Notes: generated by a model from the letters alone, not told the origin. A stretch of DNA of 64,000 nt from an uncultured Bizionia sp. (GCA_947496215.1 CANMCF010000016.1:44854-108853); one strand, 5' to 3'; positions 45,761 through 56,258 are shown, counted from the stretch's first letter. Numbers and translations: made by a program.

Positions 45761-47230
45761 TTATTTCATCGTTCTAAGGAACTCTGCCATTTTCTGATGT
45801 TGCTTGTCTTTCATCAACTCAACCTCCTTTTCACTTTTACCCTCATTAACCTGGATGAACTTGTCGAATATGTGACTTAAGTATATTGGAGAGGTGTTCC
45901 CTGCAAAACTGCTAGGGTTGTGACATGAAAAACAGTTTGCCAAGTTACTTACCTTGATGTCCGAGATATTGCTTTGAAACGTTTGCGTAAAGGTCTCCAT
46001 CGTTACATTTGCACAATTCAAAGATCCTCTTGCACTGGAACCTGGTGTAGCACTGCCAATGCTGCTTCCCAATTCCACTATTTTTTCGGCTTGCTGCTCA
46101 GGAGTCATCCCATCTGTATCTATCCAAATGGAGCCATTGTAGAAGTAGTTTTTCCATACATCTTTAAGATTTGCTGCAACACTGGCATTTATCTCTTTGA
46201 TATGATCGAAATTTTCCGGTTCGCTCTGACTAGTCTCCATATAACCAGATGCTGTCACTGGCACACCATATTGGAATAGATCGAAAGCCTTGCTGGCTAG
46301 TACGGGTTTGTCATCTTTAATGAACGTAATACCATCCAAGCCTGAAGTATTTCCTTCTGCAAACAATAGTTTTTGAGTTGCCGAACTCGCCATATTGGCT
46401 TTCCAATCATAGTTTGGTGCCATATCGTTATGTTCGAAAGTCGCCCAAATAAATTCTGGATGGTTTTCCACGACTCCTACAACATGCATTCCCAACAACG
46501 CCATTTTCGTATTGGTATATGTTTTACCATCTTTATTGATTACGGCTGCCATGGTCGTATAATAATTTTCCAATTTATTGCTAGGCACTGCTGTTGCATC
46601 CACCCAAGACACCTTCAATTCCAATGATCCTACAGGAAAGGTCTCCAAATTGTCCGCTGGCAATTCCCCTGTTTCCAAAGCTTTTTTGAAAACTTCGGCG
46701 GCTTCTTGCATAATCAAACTAGTGTGTATTGAATAGTGTACCGTAAAATCTTTACCTACCACGCTGTTATATGCTGGATTTACCTTTAACACACCGTGTC
46801 TGGATCCTGCTTGTATCGTATCCGTCAAGACAACGCTAACACCTGCTCTTTGTGCTACTGGCTCCATAGCATCATCTACTTGAATTATCTCCTTTTGATG
46901 AAGAAACAATGGCAAATCTCCTTCTGGTTTTGTCACCCACAAGAACTTTTGCCATGACCATTGATGGAAAATGCAATTGGTCGTCGAACTTACATCGAAT
47001 GGACTCCCCTTCCCTTCTTCCGGTGCTGGCGTTTGACTATGTGGGAACCAACTTGCTTCAGACAAACAAGGTGTCTCCCCTCCTTTTTTATATGCAGCTA
47101 CGCCTTCTTCCTTGACATCTTCAATTTTCACCTCATCTACTTTCTTTTCTTCATTTTTGCAAGATGTAAAACAAATAGATAAAATTGCGATTAGCAATAC
47201 CGCTTTAACTCTGGTGGTTGTTTTTTTCAT
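45761..47230 (-). CDS. Lipoprotein with C-terminal cytochrome c-type haem site
   Basis: 489 residues. Signal sequence with lipobox SICFTSC, so predicted to be lipidated and extracytoplasmic. The central part is not a family I can name; it has conserved-looking segments IFHQWSWQKFLWVTKP, LLGMHVVGVVENHPEFIWATFEH and TGELPADNLE. A single CxxCH haem-attachment motif (LANCFSCHNPSSF) lies near residue 440. There may be distant similarity to cytochrome c family proteins with a large N-terminal domain. Two other Cys pairs could form disulfides. A 9-base tandem repeat overlaps its start codon. Convergent with leuB. Confidence 0.8.
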   Translation of the reverse strand: MKKTTTRVKAVLLIAILSICFTSCKNEEKKVDEVKIEDVKEEGVAAYKKGGETPCLSEASWFPHSQTPAPEEGKGSPFDVSSTTNCIFHQWSWQKFLWVTKPEGDLPLFLHQKEIIQVDDAMEPVAQRAGVSVVLTDTIQAGSRHGVLKVNPAYNSVVGKDFTVHYSIHTSLIMQEAAEVFKKALETGELPADNLETFPVGSLELKVSWVDATAVPSNKLENYYTTMAAVINKDGKTYTNTKMALLGMHVVGVVENHPEFIWATFEHNDMAPNYDWKANMASSATQKLLFAEGNTSGLDGITFIKDDKPVLASKAFDLFQYGVPVTASGYMETSQSEPENFDHIKEINASVAANLKDVWKNYFYNGSIWIDTDGMTPEQQAEKIVELGSSIGSATPGSSARGSLNCANVTMETFTQTFQSNISDIKVSNLANCFSCHNPSSFAGNTSPIYLSHIFDKFIQVNEGKSEKEVELMKDKQHQKMAEFLRTMK

Positions 47231-47254
47231 TGGTTTGATTGGTTTGATTGGTTA
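47229..47254 (-). repeat. 9-base tandem repeat across the start of the cytochrome lipoprotein gene
   Basis: ATTGGTTTG occurs twice (47229-47237, 47238-47246), followed by a partial third copy ATTGGTTA (47247-47254). On the minus strand the copies read CAAACCAAT and run up to the ATG (47230-47228), occupying the ribosome-binding region. Confidence 0.8.
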
Positions 47255-47337
47255 TGTGTATTATGTACTTACAAATATGGCAATAACCCATAAAAAACAA
47301 TAGCGTAGAAATACCTGATTTTCATAGTTGAAACCAT

Positions 47338-47363
47338 AAAAAAACACCTTTAAAAAAGGTGTC
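47338..47363 (-). terminator. Rho-independent terminator after proC
   Basis: ACACCTTT (47345-47352) pairs with AAAGGTGT (47356-47363). On the minus strand the hairpin is followed by eight T. It lies 39 bases downstream of the proC stop and probably ends the ilv-proC transcript. Confidence 0.87.
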
Positions 47364-47401
47364 TCCCCATAATCCGTAGGAACTTATCTATATAAATGAT
47401 T

Positions 47402-48199
47402 CTATGTTCTCTCCTTTATGCCATTTATCTTTTCGAAAGAAGCCACCATTCCTTGAATTAATGACGAACTCAGTCCTTTATGTTCCATTTCATTCAATCC
47501 TTCTATGGTACATCCTTTTGGTGTGGTCACCTTGTCTATTTCCTGCTCAGGATGATCACCGGTCGTAATCAACAAACTAGCTGCTCCTTCACAAGTATGC
47601 ATTGCCAATTCCTGCGCTTCCTTTGCATCAAAACCCAATTGTATCGCAGCTTGGGTCGTAGCTCTTATCAATCGCATCCAAAAGGCAATTCCGCTTGCGC
47701 AAACAACAGTTGCTGCTTGCATTTGTCTTTCTGGTATCACCAATGTCGTTCCCAAGGTATCGAAAATCTTTCGAGCGGTATTTAACTTCAATTGAGCTTT
47801 TTCATTACTACAAATACATGTCATGGATTTGCCAACGGCTATTGCTGTATTTGGCATTGCCCTAATTACTGAATGCTCACTCCCGATTATGGATTCTATC
47901 TTTTCAATGGAGAAACCTGTTATCGTGGATATTACATTGTGTCGAGGCGTAATGTATTCCGCATTTTTACGCAATACCGCAGTCAAATGATTGGGTTGAA
48001 CCGCAAAAATAAGGACATCGGAATTTTGAATGGCCATTCCATTGTCAGAGGTAATGGTCACTTGTTTGTTTGAACTCAATCCTTCCAAGACATTAATATG
48101 CCTTTTGGTCAAATACAAAGACGTTATAACGTTGTTTGACAATAATCCTTTGGCTATGGAAAGCCCTAAATTACCAGCGCCTATAATTGCTATTTTCAT
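47402..48199 (-). CDS. proC: Pyrroline-5-carboxylate reductase
   Basis: 265 residues. Rossmann motif IAIIGAGNLGLSIAKGL, the VIRAMPNTA motif and the C-terminal VTTPKGCTIEGLNEME, characteristic of ProC (usual TPGGTTxxGL). It reduces pyrroline-5-carboxylate to proline with NAD(P)H. It lies 172 bases downstream of ilvA, without a clear terminator between, so it may be the last gene of the ilv operon. Two mutually exclusive short hairpins sit just before its ATG. Confidence 0.94.
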   Translation of the reverse strand: MKIAIIGAGNLGLSIAKGLLSNNVITSLYLTKRHINVLEGLSSNKQVTITSDNGMAIQNSDVLIFAVQPNHLTAVLRKNAEYITPRHNVISTITGFSIEKIESIIGSEHSVIRAMPNTAIAVGKSMTCICSNEKAQLKLNTARKIFDTLGTTLVIPERQMQAATVVCASGIAFWMRLIRATTQAAIQLGFDAKEAQELAMHTCEGAASLLITTGDHPEQEIDKVTTPKGCTIEGLNEMEHKGLSSSLIQGMVASFEKINGIKERT

Positions 48200-48371
48200 G
48201 GGAAATTTATTTTTACTCCTTTGAAAAAGGGAGTCTCTATTGTTTATGAGACAGTAAAAATAGTAAACTTATTGAAGATTACCTTGTTTTCCTTTTTCTA
48301 AAAAAAGATTGAATATCCCCAAAAAACTCCACCTCATCAATCCTAGTCTCAAGAAAGCGTAGTAGTTTGAT

Positions 48372-49634
48372 CTATACCAGGAATTGAAACAAATCCGGCT
48401 TGTCGTTTAAATAATCTCCAAAAAAATTATGAAGCTTCATCTTAGTGATCAAAGGATCCAAATCTTCTGGTGACTTCAACTCCAAACCAACTACAGCCAC
48501 ATCATTTTCCCTATTGACCTTTTTAGTGTATTCAAAATGCGTAATATCATCCGTCGGCCCTAAAATATCAACCACGAATTCTCTCAATGCACCAGCTCGC
48601 TGTGGGAACTTTATAATGAAATAATGCTTTAGGTTTGCGTATAGGAGTGCGCGTTCCTTGATTTCTGGAGTGCGCGTAATGTCATTGTTACTTCCACTGA
48701 CAACACAAATTACGTTTTTACCCTTTATTTGATCTGCATAGAGACTTAAAGCAGAAATGCTCAATGCTCCAGCTGGCTCAACTACTATCGCATCTTTATT
48801 GTACAAATCCAAAATTGTCTGACACACCTTACCTTCTGATACCGTAACCATATCATCCAAATTTTGCTTGCAGATTTCAAAATTCAAATCGCCAACTCTC
48901 TGAACGGCTGCACCATCGACAAATTTCTCAATGTGCTTCAATGCCGTATTCTTACCATTTCTAATGGAAGTGGACATAGATGGTGCTCCTTCTGGTTCCA
49001 CACCTATTATCTTTGTATTTGGAGACAACTGCTTGAATACCGTAGACAATCCTGATGACAATCCACCACCACCAACTGGGACAAAGACATAATGAATGGG
49101 ATGTTCGGCTTGATCTATAATCTCCAAACCTACTGTTGCCTGTCCTTCTATGACCTTTGAATCATTGAAAGGATGTATGAATGTTTTGTTCAAACGGTCA
49201 CATTCTTCCATCGCTGCATGGTAAGCATCATCAAACGTATCCCCTTTCAAGACGATGTCTATGTAACTTTCTCCAAACATTTTCACTTGCTCCACCTTTT
49301 GATTGGGTGTTGGAGAAGGCATGTAAATGGTCCCTTTCACCTTTAGCAACTTACAAGACAACGCCACACCTTGCGCGTGGTTTCCTGCACTTGCGCAAAC
49401 TATTCCATTTTCGATTTCCGTAGCAGACAATGATGACATCTTGTTGTAAGCTCCTCTAATCTTATACGAACGTACTTGTTGCAGATCTTCGCGTTTGAAC
49501 AAGACATTGCAATCGAATTGCCTTGAATACTGGAGGTTTTCCATTAACGGTGTCACCGAAGCAACTCCTTTTAAATTTAAAGCTGCTGCTTCCACCTCTT
49601 CTAACGTTGGAAAATATGTAGTTTGAACTTGCAT
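48372..49634 (-). CDS. ilvA: Threonine ammonia-lyase (threonine dehydratase)
   Basis: 420 residues. PLP Lys in REDLQQVRSYKIRGAYNK, Gly-rich phosphate loop FVPVGGGGLSSGLS, and CASAGNHAQGVALS. A C-terminal ACT-like domain (about 335-420, YFIIKFPQRAGALREFVVDI) is present once, as in the short biosynthetic/CTL type. It makes 2-oxobutyrate from threonine, the isoleucine entry. Follows ilvC in the same direction after a 201-base gap that holds a large inverted repeat. Confidence 0.94.
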   Translation of the reverse strand: MQVQTTYFPTLEEVEAAALNLKGVASVTPLMENLQYSRQFDCNVLFKREDLQQVRSYKIRGAYNKMSSLSATEIENGIVCASAGNHAQGVALSCKLLKVKGTIYMPSPTPNQKVEQVKMFGESYIDIVLKGDTFDDAYHAAMEECDRLNKTFIHPFNDSKVIEGQATVGLEIIDQAEHPIHYVFVPVGGGGLSSGLSTVFKQLSPNTKIIGVEPEGAPSMSTSIRNGKNTALKHIEKFVDGAAVQRVGDLNFEICKQNLDDMVTVSEGKVCQTILDLYNKDAIVVEPAGALSISALSLYADQIKGKNVICVVSGSNNDITRTPEIKERALLYANLKHYFIIKFPQRAGALREFVVDILGPTDDITHFEYTKKVNRENDVAVVGLELKSPEDLDPLITKMKLHNFFGDYLNDKPDLFQFLV

Positions 49635-49685
49635 CGAAATTTTATTTTTCTATTATGACCTAACCTAGGTCATCTAAACTAATTA

Positions 49686-49808
49686 GGGACTGCCTAAAAA
49701 CAACATATGAGTGCAAACCGAGTTCGTCTAACTTCAACTATTTATTTCTCAATAATATTGACAAACCCAGTAAAGCAGTTCATATGTTTTGACTTCCGAG
49801 GCAGTCCC
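49686..49808. mobile_element. 123-base element with GGGACTGCCT terminal inverted repeats (MITE-like)
   Basis: The left end reads GGGACTGCCTAAAAACAACA then TATGAGTGC. The right end, read inward on the other strand, is GGGACTGCCTCGGAAGTCAA then AACATATGAACTGC. The outer 10 bases match perfectly and the inner AACATATGA is shared, offset by a few bases. No coding capacity and no obvious target duplication (flanks ATTA and ATCT). It may be a miniature inverted-repeat element from an insertion sequence with GGGACTG ends, or simply a structured leader of ilvA. It lies inside the ilv gene run. Confidence 0.5.
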
Positions 49809-49835
49809 ATCTCAAGGTAATACCTCTTTTATGAT

Positions 49836-51338
49836 CTAAGCCAAAACCGAATCCTTGGTCTCAACTTCTGTCTTTATTGTTTTCATTGCCGTCATTGCCG
49901 CACGAAGACGTTTACCAACAGCTTCTATCGGATGATTTCTAATGGCATCGTTTATTGCAATCAATTCAACATTGTCAACAGCATTGGATGTTGAAAATGG
50001 TTTACCGATTATATCCGTCTTTACTGTTTTCATAAAATCGACCAACAATGGTTTGCATGCGTGATCAAACAAGTAACAACCATATTCGGCCGTATCTGAA
50101 ATCACCCTATTCATTTCGAACAATTTCTTTCTTGCAATCGTATTGGCTATCAATGGCAACTCGTGAAGCGATTCGTAATATGCAGAATCTTCTATAATAC
50201 CTGCGCTTACCATGGTTTCAAAAGCCAATTCCACTCCAGATTTAACAAATGCAACCAACAACACACCATTGTCAAAATACTCTTGTTCAGAAATGTGATC
50301 TGGTGTCAATGTCGTTTTTTCAAATGCAGTTTCACCTGTTTCCGCTCTCCACTTCAACAAATTCACATCATCATTAGCCCAATCTGCCATCATTGTCTTA
50401 GAGAAATGTCCAGAAATGATATCGTCCATATGCTTCTCAAACAATGGTCTCATGATTCCCTTTAATTCCTCTGATAATTCATAGGCCTTGATTTTTGCAG
50501 GATTGGACAATCTGTCCATCATATTCGTTATACCACCGTGCTTTAATGCCTCTGTGATGGTCTCCCATCCAAATTGAATTAATTTTGCAGCATAACCAGC
50601 TTCCATTCCTTCCGCCACCATCTTATCGAAAGATAGTATTGCTCCTGTTTGCAACAATCCACATAAGATGGTTTGCTCTCCCATCAAATCACTTTTCACC
50701 TCAGCCACGAAAGAAGACCCTAGAACTCCTGCCTTATGACCTCCTGTAGCTGCAGCATAGGCTTTAGCTTGTTCCCAGCCTTTGTTTTCCGGATCGTTTT
50801 CCGGGTGCACGGCTATTAATGTAGGCACTCCGAAACCACGTTTGTATTCTTCTCGAACTTCAGTACCTGGACATTTTGGAGCCACCATGATCACGGTAAG
50901 GTCCTCACGTATTTGTGTCCCTTCTTCCACGATGTTGAATCCATGTGAATAACTCAATGTCGCTCCTTTTTTCATTAAAGGCATTACGGCATTGACAACG
51001 CTTGTATGCTGTTTGTCTGGAGTTAGATTAAGCACCAAGTCTGCTGAAGGAATAAGCTCTTCATAGTTTCCTACGTTAAACTCATTGGACGTCGCATTTT
51101 TGTAAGATGCACGTTGCTCATCTATTGCTGCTTGACGTAAGGCATAAGATATGTCCAAACCGGAATCCCTCATGTTCAATCCTTGGTTCAGTCCTTGTGC
51201 ACCGCAACCAACAATTACTATTTTCTTACCTTTCAATGCTTTTACGCCATCCTCAAATTCCGAAGCGCCCATAAAACGACATTGTCCCAATTGCTCTAAT
51301 TGATCTCTTAATGATAATGTGTTGAAATAATTTGCCAT
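49836..51338 (-). CDS. ilvC: Ketol-acid reductoisomerase, long class II form
   Basis: 500 residues. N-terminal NADP-binding motif [23 protein letters not shown]. The knotted C-terminal domain is duplicated, as in the E. coli-type class II enzyme, which explains the length (about 490 versus 330 for class I). The metal-binding region [14 protein letters not shown] is intact. It catalyses the isomeroreduction step in both Ile and Val synthesis. Confidence 0.96.
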   Translation of the reverse strand: MANYFNTLSLRDQLEQLGQCRFMGASEFEDGVKALKGKKIVIVGCGAQGLNQGLNMRDSGLDISYALRQAAIDEQRASYKNATSNEFNVGNYEELIPSADLVLNLTPDKQHTSVVNAVMPLMKKGATLSYSHGFNIVEEGTQIREDLTVIMVAPKCPGTEVREEYKRGFGVPTLIAVHPENDPENKGWEQAKAYAAATGGHKAGVLGSSFVAEVKSDLMGEQTILCGLLQTGAILSFDKMVAEGMEAGYAAKLIQFGWETITEALKHGGITNMMDRLSNPAKIKAYELSEELKGIMRPLFEKHMDDIISGHFSKTMMADWANDDVNLLKWRAETGETAFEKTTLTPDHISEQEYFDNGVLLVAFVKSGVELAFETMVSAGIIEDSAYYESLHELPLIANTIARKKLFEMNRVISDTAEYGCYLFDHACKPLLVDFMKTVKTDIIGKPFSTSNAVDNVELIAINDAIRNHPIEAVGKRLRAAMTAMKTIKTEVETKDSVLA

Positions 51339-51354
51339 TTTTATTTTATTTTAA

Positions 51355-51882
51355 TTAGTTAAATGCGGCTAGCATTTGTGATATTTCCATTCGTTCTTTT
51401 GTAACTGCAATACGCCCAGAGCGGGTAAATTGCAAAATCCCAAAAACACTTAATTCTCTATGCAATAATTCTATTTCGTTTCTCCTCCCTGATTTTTCAA
51501 GAACAAAAAACTCCTTGTTTACCGTTACTATCCTAGAATTGCTTTCTTTTATTATGTTCTGAATTTGTCGTTCTTCGAACAATAGCTCGGATTTGATCTT
51601 AAACATTGCCGTTTCTTGATAAATGGTCTCTTCTTCAGTATGATAATATGCCTTTATCACTTCTATTTGCTTTTCAATCTGACCAATTATCTTTCTTACT
51701 TTTTCCTCTGTCATGTTAACGACAATCGTAAACCTCGATACCCCTTCTATTTCCGAAACGGATATATTCAAACTCTCGATGTTTATATGTCTTCGTTGAA
51801 AGATTGCCGAAATACGATTTAACAACCCTATGTTGTTTTCCGTGTATACTGAAATCGTATACGATTTAATTCCTGTGCTCAT
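51355..51882 (-). CDS. ilvN: Acetolactate synthase small (regulatory) subunit
   Basis: 175 residues. N-terminal ACT domain (YTISVYTENNIGLLNRISAIF, split by its Gly turn) and a C-terminal ALS small-subunit domain. It confers Val feedback on IlvB in the family. Starts two bases after the ilvB stop, so the two are coupled. Somewhat long for the family, with the extension at the C-terminus. Confidence 0.94.
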   Translation of the reverse strand: MSTGIKSYTISVYTENNIGLLNRISAIFQRRHINIESLNISVSEIEGVSRFTIVVNMTEEKVRKIIGQIEKQIEVIKAYYHTEEETIYQETAMFKIKSELLFEERQIQNIIKESNSRIVTVNKEFFVLEKSGRRNEIELLHRELSVFGILQFTRSGRIAVTKERMEISQMLAAFN

Positions 51883-51884
51883 AA

Positions 51885-53618
51885 TTATTCTAGTCTTATT
51901 TCTGAAACCGAGGCTCCTGAAGGAACCATTGGAAATACATTATCTTCTTTTTCTACACATACTTCCAAGAAATATGCTTCTTCACTTGCTATCATTTCTG
52001 CAACTGCATCTGCTAATTCCTCTCGTTTGGTAACACGTTTGGCATTTAAATAATACCCTTTTGCTATCGCTACGAAATCCGGATTTGTCATTTCCGTAGA
52101 AGCATAGCGCTTGTCGAAAAACAGTTGTTGCCATTGACGTACCATTCCTAAGAACTCATTGTTTAGAACCACAACCTTTACAGCTGCCTTTTGCTGAAAA
52201 ATGGTTCCTAATTCTTGAATTGTCATTTGGTAGCCTCCATCTCCAGAGATTGAAACGACTTCTCGCTCCGGCGCCGCCATTTTAGCTCCGATTGCAGCTG
52301 GTAGACCAAAGCCCATGGTCCCTAGCCCTCCTGAGGTGATGTTACTTTTCGTAACATTGAAATCGGCATAACGACACGCTATCATTTGGTGCTGTCCTAC
52401 ATCTGTAACTATGGCTGCCTCTCCTTTGGTTTGGGTATTTATTTCATTAAGCACCTCTCCCATGGTCAATCCTTCTTTCGTTGGATGCAAGTCATTTTTA
52501 ATTACTTTTTCAAATTCGATAGCATATAGGTCCTTAAATTTCTGATGCCACTCTGTATGTGTATTTTCATTCAATAACGGCAATAACGCTTCCAAACTGG
52601 CTTTTGCATCTCCTAAGACGGCAACATCCGTTTTCACGTTTTTATCTATTTCTGCTGGATCAATTTCAAAGTGAACAACCTTGGCTTGTCTTGCGTATTC
52701 ATCCAATTTCCCTGTCACACGATCATCGAAACGCATACCAATGGCTATCAACACATCGCATTCGTTAGTGAGTACATTCGGTGCATAATTCCCATGCATT
52801 CCTACCATTCCCACATTCAAGGGGTGGGAAGTCGGTATTGCTGAAGCTCCCATAATCGTCCAAGCAGAAGGGATTCCTGCTTTTTCTATAACGGCCTTGA
52901 AGGCTTCTTCTGCCTTGCTTAGAATAACACCTTGCCCCCAAACCACCAATGGCTTCTTTGCATTGTTTATAAGCTCTGCTGCCGCTTTCAATGTTTCTGG
53001 ATCTGTTTTTGGCACGGGAACATAGCTTCGCACTCCCGTACATTTCTCATATGAATAATCGAATTCCTCAAATTGTGCATCCTTTGTTATATCTATCAAA
53101 ACAGGTCCTGGACGCCCGCTTTTGGCAATGTAAAATGCCTTTGCGATAACTGCTGGTATTTCTGATGCTTTGGTGACTTGATGATTCCATTTGGTCACAG
53201 GTGTCGAAATACCAACAATGTCTGTTTCCTGAAATGCATCGCTACCCAACAGGTGTGATGGCACTTGACCGGTAATGCACACCATTGGTGTCGAGTCTAT
53301 TTGTGCATCGGCTATACCTGTGATCAAGTTTGTTGCTCCTGGACCAGAGGTTGCAATTGCGACCCCTACCTTCCCTGAAATTCTAGCATAACCTTGTGCT
53401 GAATGCGTAGCACCTTGTTCATGACGCGACAAGACATGATGAATCTCATCTTGAAATTTGTACAATTCATCATAAACTGGCATAATCGCCCCACCTGGAT
53501 ATCCATAAAGAATATCTACTCCTTCTGCAATAAGAGAACGTACGACTGCCTCACTTCCAGATATACGAATCGTTTTCTTTGTGTCTTTTGCTTCAGTTGT
53601 CATTGTTTGTGTGTTCAT
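51885..53618 (-). CDS. ilvB: Acetolactate synthase large subunit
   Basis: 577 residues from ATG 53618 (MNTQTMTTEAKDTKKTIR). An upstream in-frame start exists but adds an unusual segment. Catalytic Glu in SRHEQGATHSAQGYAR, and the thiamine diphosphate motif GDGGYQMTIQELGTI...NN. FAD- and TPP-dependent condensation of pyruvate with pyruvate or 2-oxobutyrate. Confidence 0.96.
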   Translation of the reverse strand: MNTQTMTTEAKDTKKTIRISGSEAVVRSLIAEGVDILYGYPGGAIMPVYDELYKFQDEIHHVLSRHEQGATHSAQGYARISGKVGVAIATSGPGATNLITGIADAQIDSTPMVCITGQVPSHLLGSDAFQETDIVGISTPVTKWNHQVTKASEIPAVIAKAFYIAKSGRPGPVLIDITKDAQFEEFDYSYEKCTGVRSYVPVPKTDPETLKAAAELINNAKKPLVVWGQGVILSKAEEAFKAVIEKAGIPSAWTIMGASAIPTSHPLNVGMVGMHGNYAPNVLTNECDVLIAIGMRFDDRVTGKLDEYARQAKVVHFEIDPAEIDKNVKTDVAVLGDAKASLEALLPLLNENTHTEWHQKFKDLYAIEFEKVIKNDLHPTKEGLTMGEVLNEINTQTKGEAAIVTDVGQHQMIACRYADFNVTKSNITSGGLGTMGFGLPAAIGAKMAAPEREVVSISGDGGYQMTIQELGTIFQQKAAVKVVVLNNEFLGMVRQWQQLFFDKRYASTEMTNPDFVAIAKGYYLNAKRVTKREELADAVAEMIASEEAYFLEVCVEKEDNVFPMVPSGASVSEIRLE

Positions 53619-53687
53619 ATTCTCCTTTATTAAGAATTTGTCTGCAACCCGGAAACAAGTTCCGAGCATACTACAGTAATGTTTTGT

Positions 53688-55364
53688 TTAAAATTCGTCT
53701 GTAACACAACCTTTGCTGGCTGATGATACTGTTTTTGCATATTTATAAAGTACTCCTCTTGAGAATTTCAATTCTGGCGATGACCATTGTCCTTTTCTTT
53801 GTTCCAATTCTTCTTTTGAAACTTCCAAGACAATGCTATTGGTTTCTGCATCGATCGTAATGTAATCTCCGTCCTTAACCAAGGCTATAGTCCCTCCTTC
53901 TTGTGCTTCTGGTGTTATGTGTCCTACAACGAAACCATGTGTTCCTCCAGAGAAACGTCCATCGGTAATCAATGCCACATCTTTCCCTAGACCAGCTCCC
54001 ATTATTGCTGCTGTCGGCTTTAACATTTCTGGCATTCCTGGCCCTCCTTTTGGTCCTTCATAACGGATGACGACCACATCACCTTTCTCTACTTTTCCAT
54101 CTCTAATTCCATCATTTGCATCATACTCTCCTTCAAACACCTTTGCTCTTCCACGAAAACGCAATCCTTCCTTCCCAGTTATCTTTGCAACGCTTCCCTC
54201 TTCAGCCAGATTACCATATAGCATTCTTAAATGTCCTGAGATCTTTATAGGCTCTTCTATGGGTTTTATGACATCTTGCCCTTCCGTCAAATCTTCAACA
54301 TCCAATAGGTTTTCTGCCATTGTCTTTCCTGTTACCGTCAAGCAGTCTCCGTGCAACAATCCTTTTTTGAGAAGGTATTTCAAAACTGCAGGAATTCCTC
54401 CTACGGCATGGACATCTTCCATCAAGTACTTTCCACTTGGCTTCAAATCTGCCAAAAATGGTGTTGTGTCACTTATCTCTTGGAAATCCTTCAACGTAAA
54501 ATCTATGTCTGCTGCCCTGGCTATTGCCAAAAAGTGCAATACGGCATTTGTGGATCCTCCTAGAATGGTTACCAAACGCACTGCGTTTTCCAACGATTTA
54601 CGTGTGATGATGTCGCTAGGCTTAATATCTTTTTCCAGAAGTGCCCTCATGGCTTCTCCTGCTTTGATCGATTCTTCTTTCTTGGCATCACTCAATGCTG
54701 GATTCGAAGAATTGAAAGGCAAACTCATTCCCAAGGCCTCAATTGCAGAAGCCATGGTGTTGGCCGTATACATTCCCCCACAAGCTCCAGCGCCCGGACA
54801 AGCCTTTTCAACGATGCTTTGGTATTCTGTTTCCGTCATCGTCCCTGCAACCTTGCTCCCCCATGCTTCAAAAGCAGAAACGACATCCAGCTTCTTCCCG
54901 TTATGGCAACCTGAATCTATCGTACCTCCATAAACTAAAACAGAAGGTCTATCCAAGCGAATCATAGCCATCAATGCTCCTGGCATATTCTTATCGCAGC
55001 CTACCACCGTGATCAATCCGTCATAACTCATTGCTTGCACCACAGTCTCCATAGAGTCTGCAATGATGTCTCTTGATGGCAACGAATATCTCATTCCTGG
55101 CGTTCCCATGGATATACCGTCGCTCACCCCTATCGTATTAAAGATCAAACCAATGACATCTTCGTTTTTAGTGCCTTGCTTGGCTAGTTTTGCCAAATCA
55201 TTTAAATGCATGTTGCAAGGGTTACCTTCGTATCCCGTACTTGCAATTCCGATGATAGGCTTGTAAAAATCTTCGTTGGTTAGCCCAATGGCATGCAGCA
55301 TGGCTTGTGCTGCTGGCTGTGTTGGGTCTTGTGTGACAGTTTTACTGTATTTATTTAATTCCAT
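53688..55364 (-). CDS. ilvD: Dihydroxy-acid dehydratase
   Basis: 558 residues. Fe-S ligand regions [14 protein letters not shown] and [17 protein letters not shown], and C-terminal [14 protein letters not shown]. Makes the 2-oxo acids of Val and Ile. Starts 3 bases after the ilvE stop. Confidence 0.97.
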   Translation of the reverse strand: MELNKYSKTVTQDPTQPAAQAMLHAIGLTNEDFYKPIIGIASTGYEGNPCNMHLNDLAKLAKQGTKNEDVIGLIFNTIGVSDGISMGTPGMRYSLPSRDIIADSMETVVQAMSYDGLITVVGCDKNMPGALMAMIRLDRPSVLVYGGTIDSGCHNGKKLDVVSAFEAWGSKVAGTMTETEYQSIVEKACPGAGACGGMYTANTMASAIEALGMSLPFNSSNPALSDAKKEESIKAGEAMRALLEKDIKPSDIITRKSLENAVRLVTILGGSTNAVLHFLAIARAADIDFTLKDFQEISDTTPFLADLKPSGKYLMEDVHAVGGIPAVLKYLLKKGLLHGDCLTVTGKTMAENLLDVEDLTEGQDVIKPIEEPIKISGHLRMLYGNLAEEGSVAKITGKEGLRFRGRAKVFEGEYDANDGIRDGKVEKGDVVVIRYEGPKGGPGMPEMLKPTAAIMGAGLGKDVALITDGRFSGGTHGFVVGHITPEAQEGGTIALVKDGDYITIDAETNSIVLEVSKEELEQRKGQWSSPELKFSRGVLYKYAKTVSSASKGCVTDEF

Positions 55365-55367
55365 TAT

Positions 55368-56258
55368 TTATGCTGGTTCAAAAAAGTTAGACGTTTGTTG
55401 TAATACCAATTTTTGGTATTCCCTTGAAAATACATATCCCATGGTCTCTTCCCAAGGTTTTTTAAAGTTGTGGTCATCCAATGATTCTATGGGAGCGACT
55501 TCTGCTGCCGTCCCTGTAAAAAATGCTCCATCTGCATTGTACACATCATCGGGTACAAAATGTTTTTCCACAATGGTATAACCAAGTGACTTTGCCATTT
55601 CAAAAACGGTTTGTCTGGTAATTCCCGACAGGATGTTACCCAGAGGACAAGTATATAGGATGCCATCCTTCTCGTAGAAAAAATTGGCTCCTGGACCTTC
55701 AGCAACAAAGCCTTGGGCATCTAGCAACAGAGCCTCGTCATAACCTTTTTGCTTTGCCTCTCGGGATGCCAAGATAGAATTGGTGTAATGCCCTACCACC
55801 TTAGCTTGTATGTGGGTGGATTTGGGATTGGGTCTTTGGTATCCCGAAGTCATCAACCTAACCTTTTCGTCCCCAAGATACTTGTCCCAAGACCAGGCGC
55901 ACAACAACAGGTGCGATTCCTCTGCCGGAATCAAGGTCATTTGCTCTCCTAGATACAACAAGGGTCTTACGTAGGCATCTTCCATGTTGTTTTTTTGCAA
56001 TAACTCATAGGTTAGATCGATTAGCTCATCCACAGTGTAATTGCACGGAATGTGCATTACCTCTGCCGAGTACAATAATCGTTCGTAATGTTCCTTTGCT
56101 TTGAAGATTTGTGCTCCGTTTTCCGTTTCATAAGAACGAATCCCTTCAAAAACACCATTTCCGTAGTGCAAGGTTTGCGAATACAAACCTGTTGTCGCTT
56201 TTGCTGCGGGTATCCAATTTCCATCTAGATACACTATTGTGTCTTGGTTGTAATACAT
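55368..56258 (-). CDS. ilvE: Branched-chain amino-acid aminotransferase
   Basis: 296 residues, fold type IV. PLP Lys within KVVGHYTNSILASREAKQKG, substrate motif EGPGANFF and SGITRQTV, all typical of IlvE. Amino transfer to the 2-oxo acids of Leu, Ile and Val. First gene after the tandem attenuator leader, so it and the whole ilvE-D-B-N-C-A run are probably controlled there. Slightly shorter than the 355-residue eukaryote-like form. Confidence 0.95.
   Translation of the reverse strand: MYYNQDTIVYLDGNWIPAAKATTGLYSQTLHYGNGVFEGIRSYETENGAQIFKAKEHYERLLYSAEVMHIPCNYTVDELIDLTYELLQKNNMEDAYVRPLLYLGEQMTLIPAEESHLLLCAWSWDKYLGDEKVRLMTSGYQRPNPKSTHIQAKVVGHYTNSILASREAKQKGYDEALLLDAQGFVAEGPGANFFYEKDGILYTCPLGNILSGITRQTVFEMAKSLGYTIVEKHFVPDDVYNADGAFFTGTAAEVAPIESLDDHNFKKPWEETMGYVFSREYQKLVLQQTSNFFEPA

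Noticed and set aside
54067..54933. 288-codon open frame on the plus strand
   Set aside because: Antisense to ilvD, whose conserved motifs cover the whole interval.
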